DNA of 64,000 bases, taken from positions 1 through 64,000 of the forward strand of contig JAIQFN010000031.1 of the NCBI GenBank assembly GCA_020073265.1, in the 5' to 3' direction. This DNA comes from Terriglobia bacterium. GTDB lineage: Bacteria; Acidobacteriota; Terriglobia; Bryobacterales; Bryobacteraceae. Positions within the stretch are counted from its first letter, which is position 1, and every line of letters starts with the position of its first letter. Both the position numbers and the translations under genes were made by a program. Positions 63,307 through 64,000 of this stretch are shown here, one piece after another. The notes below the pieces were generated by a model. The model did no database searches. It had not been told where the DNA came from and was given only the letters and a program-made list of their open reading frames with translations.

Positions 63307-64000
63307 TCAACTATTGAGCCACTGCATGAAATTCGAACCTACGTTGGTGAACTCGAAGGCGTGCAATCCCAGGTGGTTGGCCAATTCCTTGCACGCCAGG
63401 ATGCCGCGCACGCTGTTGCCCTTGGCATCCAGGCGCGGTGAGTAGACGCCGATTCCCAACTGGCGATTCACCACCGCGATGATGCCGCCGCCCACTCCGC
63501 TCTTGGCCGGCAGTCCCACCCGGAAGGCCCATTCGCCGGCGTGATCGTACAGTCCGCACGTGAACATCACTGTCAGCGTGTCCTTGATGAACTGAAAATC
63601 GAACACGGTCTCCCCGGTCACCGGATTGATTCCCAGGTTGGCCAGCGTCGCCGCCATCATGGCCAGATCGCAGGTATTCACCAGCAGGGAGCACTGCGAA
63701 AAGTATTGGTGCAAGGTATGTTCTACGCCCGAGTCGATGATGCCGCAGTTGAGCATCAGGTAGGCGATGGCCCGGTTGCGGTTGCCGGTGGCCGCTTCCG
63801 ACGCATACACGCATTCGTCGATGCGCAGCGGACGCCCCGCCGCTTTTTGCATGCTGCCGACGAACGCGTCGACGCCGGACTCGGGCGAATCCTTCTTGAC
63901 CAGCGATGAAATCGCGATCGCTCCCGCGTTGATCATGGCATTATAAGGGCGCATGCTGCGCGGTTCCAGCTCGATGGAGTTGAAGGCATCGCCGCTGGGC
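63307..64000 (-). CDS. glsA: Glutaminase, 5' end cut by the window edge
   Basis: At least 230 residues running off the window: the frame continues past the ATG at 63954 with SGDAFNSIELEPRSMRPYNA, so that Met is internal. MINAGAIAISSLV, YMSEAATGNRN-type segment (VYASEAATGNRNRAIAYLM), and GLPAKSGVGGGIIAVV are serine-dependent glutaminase (glsA) signatures. It hydrolyses glutamine to glutamate and ammonia. The missing N-terminus is estimated at 70-80 residues. Confidence 0.93.
   Translation of the reverse strand, partial: PSGDAFNSIELEPRSMRPYNAMINAGAIAISSLVKKDSPESGVDAFVGSMQKAAGRPLRIDECVYASEAATGNRNRAIAYLMLNCGIIDSGVEHTLHQYFSQCSLLVNTCDLAMMAATLANLGINPVTGETVFDFQFIKDTLTVMFTCGLYDHAGEWAFRVGLPAKSGVGGGIIAVVNRQLGIGVYSPRLDAKGNSVRGILACKELANHLGLHAFEFTNVGSNFMQWLNS

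Overview
The window is a stretch of bacterial chromosome, visibly GC-rich, from what looks like an acidobacterium of the Solibacter/Bryobacter type. This placement is an inference from the gene mix: a PEP-CTERM protein, collagen-like repeat protein, many two-component parts, divergent membrane pyrophosphatase, MoaD-MoeB-rhodanese fusion and AAA_35 ATPases. There is no rRNA in the window to confirm it.

Layout. 1-0.6 kb: end of an IS630 transposase and an orphan UPF0175 antitoxin-like gene. 0.7-7.5 kb: M23 peptidase, YVTN propeller, HDAC-like deacetylase, GNAT enzyme and a membrane pyrophosphatase. 7.5-14.3 kb (minus strand): a tight three-gene operon coding for a double-TIR AAA_35 ATPase, a membrane-anchored AAA_35-TPR protein and a SLOG-SLATT four-helix membrane protein. 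It has the architecture of a nucleotide-signalling immune or conflict system and is the best candidate for an undescribed system here. 14.4-18.9 kb: glutamine synthetase, VOC protein, MFS exporter, cupin, enoyl-CoA hydratase. 18.9-26.5 kb: signalling block (sigma-54 activator with two GAF domains, a hybrid histidine kinase split by a frameshift, a receiver protein, a CpaE/TadZ-like ATPase, and a degenerate kinase-receiver protein). 26.5-27.0 kb: a peroxiredoxin whose in-frame TGA sits exactly at the catalytic cysteine and is followed by a bacterial SECIS-like hairpin, so it is read here as a selenoprotein. 27.1-29.2 kb: ornithine cyclodeaminase-like and DAO-type oxidoreductase pair.

29.3-32.8 kb is an AT-richer accessory island with a retropepsin-like pair, a HicB/HicA-like pair, a small basic protein and an IS1595 transposase. 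It is followed by a collagen-like surface protein (32.9-34.5 kb). 34.6-37.8 kb: hfq, hflX, pgsA and a RodZ-like protein. 37.9-42.4 kb: a glycan-type cluster (two GT2 glycosyltransferases, a radical SAM/SPASM protein, two paralogous methyltransferases). 42.5-46.9 kb: M28 peptidase, one-domain asparaginase, FAD monooxygenase, XRE-cupin regulator with GNAT partner, STAS protein. 47.0-51.3 kb: complete gcvT-gcvH-gcvPA-gcvPB operon (glycine cleavage, no lpd), then tRNA-Ser(UGA). 51.5-53.2 kb: outer-membrane-like protein, UbiX, small lipoprotein.

53.2-56.0 kb (minus strand): cysM, a JAMM peptidase and a ubiquitin-like/E1/rhodanese fusion form an overlapping operon for protein-thiocarboxylate cysteine synthesis. 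56.3-60.1 kb: a class III cyclase-TPR protein and a PEP-CTERM protein. These are bracketed by the cysM 5' region and a decayed direct copy of it at 60.2-60.4 kb. 60.5-63.3 kb: HigBA-type toxin-antitoxin, a hypothetical membrane protein, gene remnants and a nitroreductase-like gene. The window ends inside a glutaminase gene.
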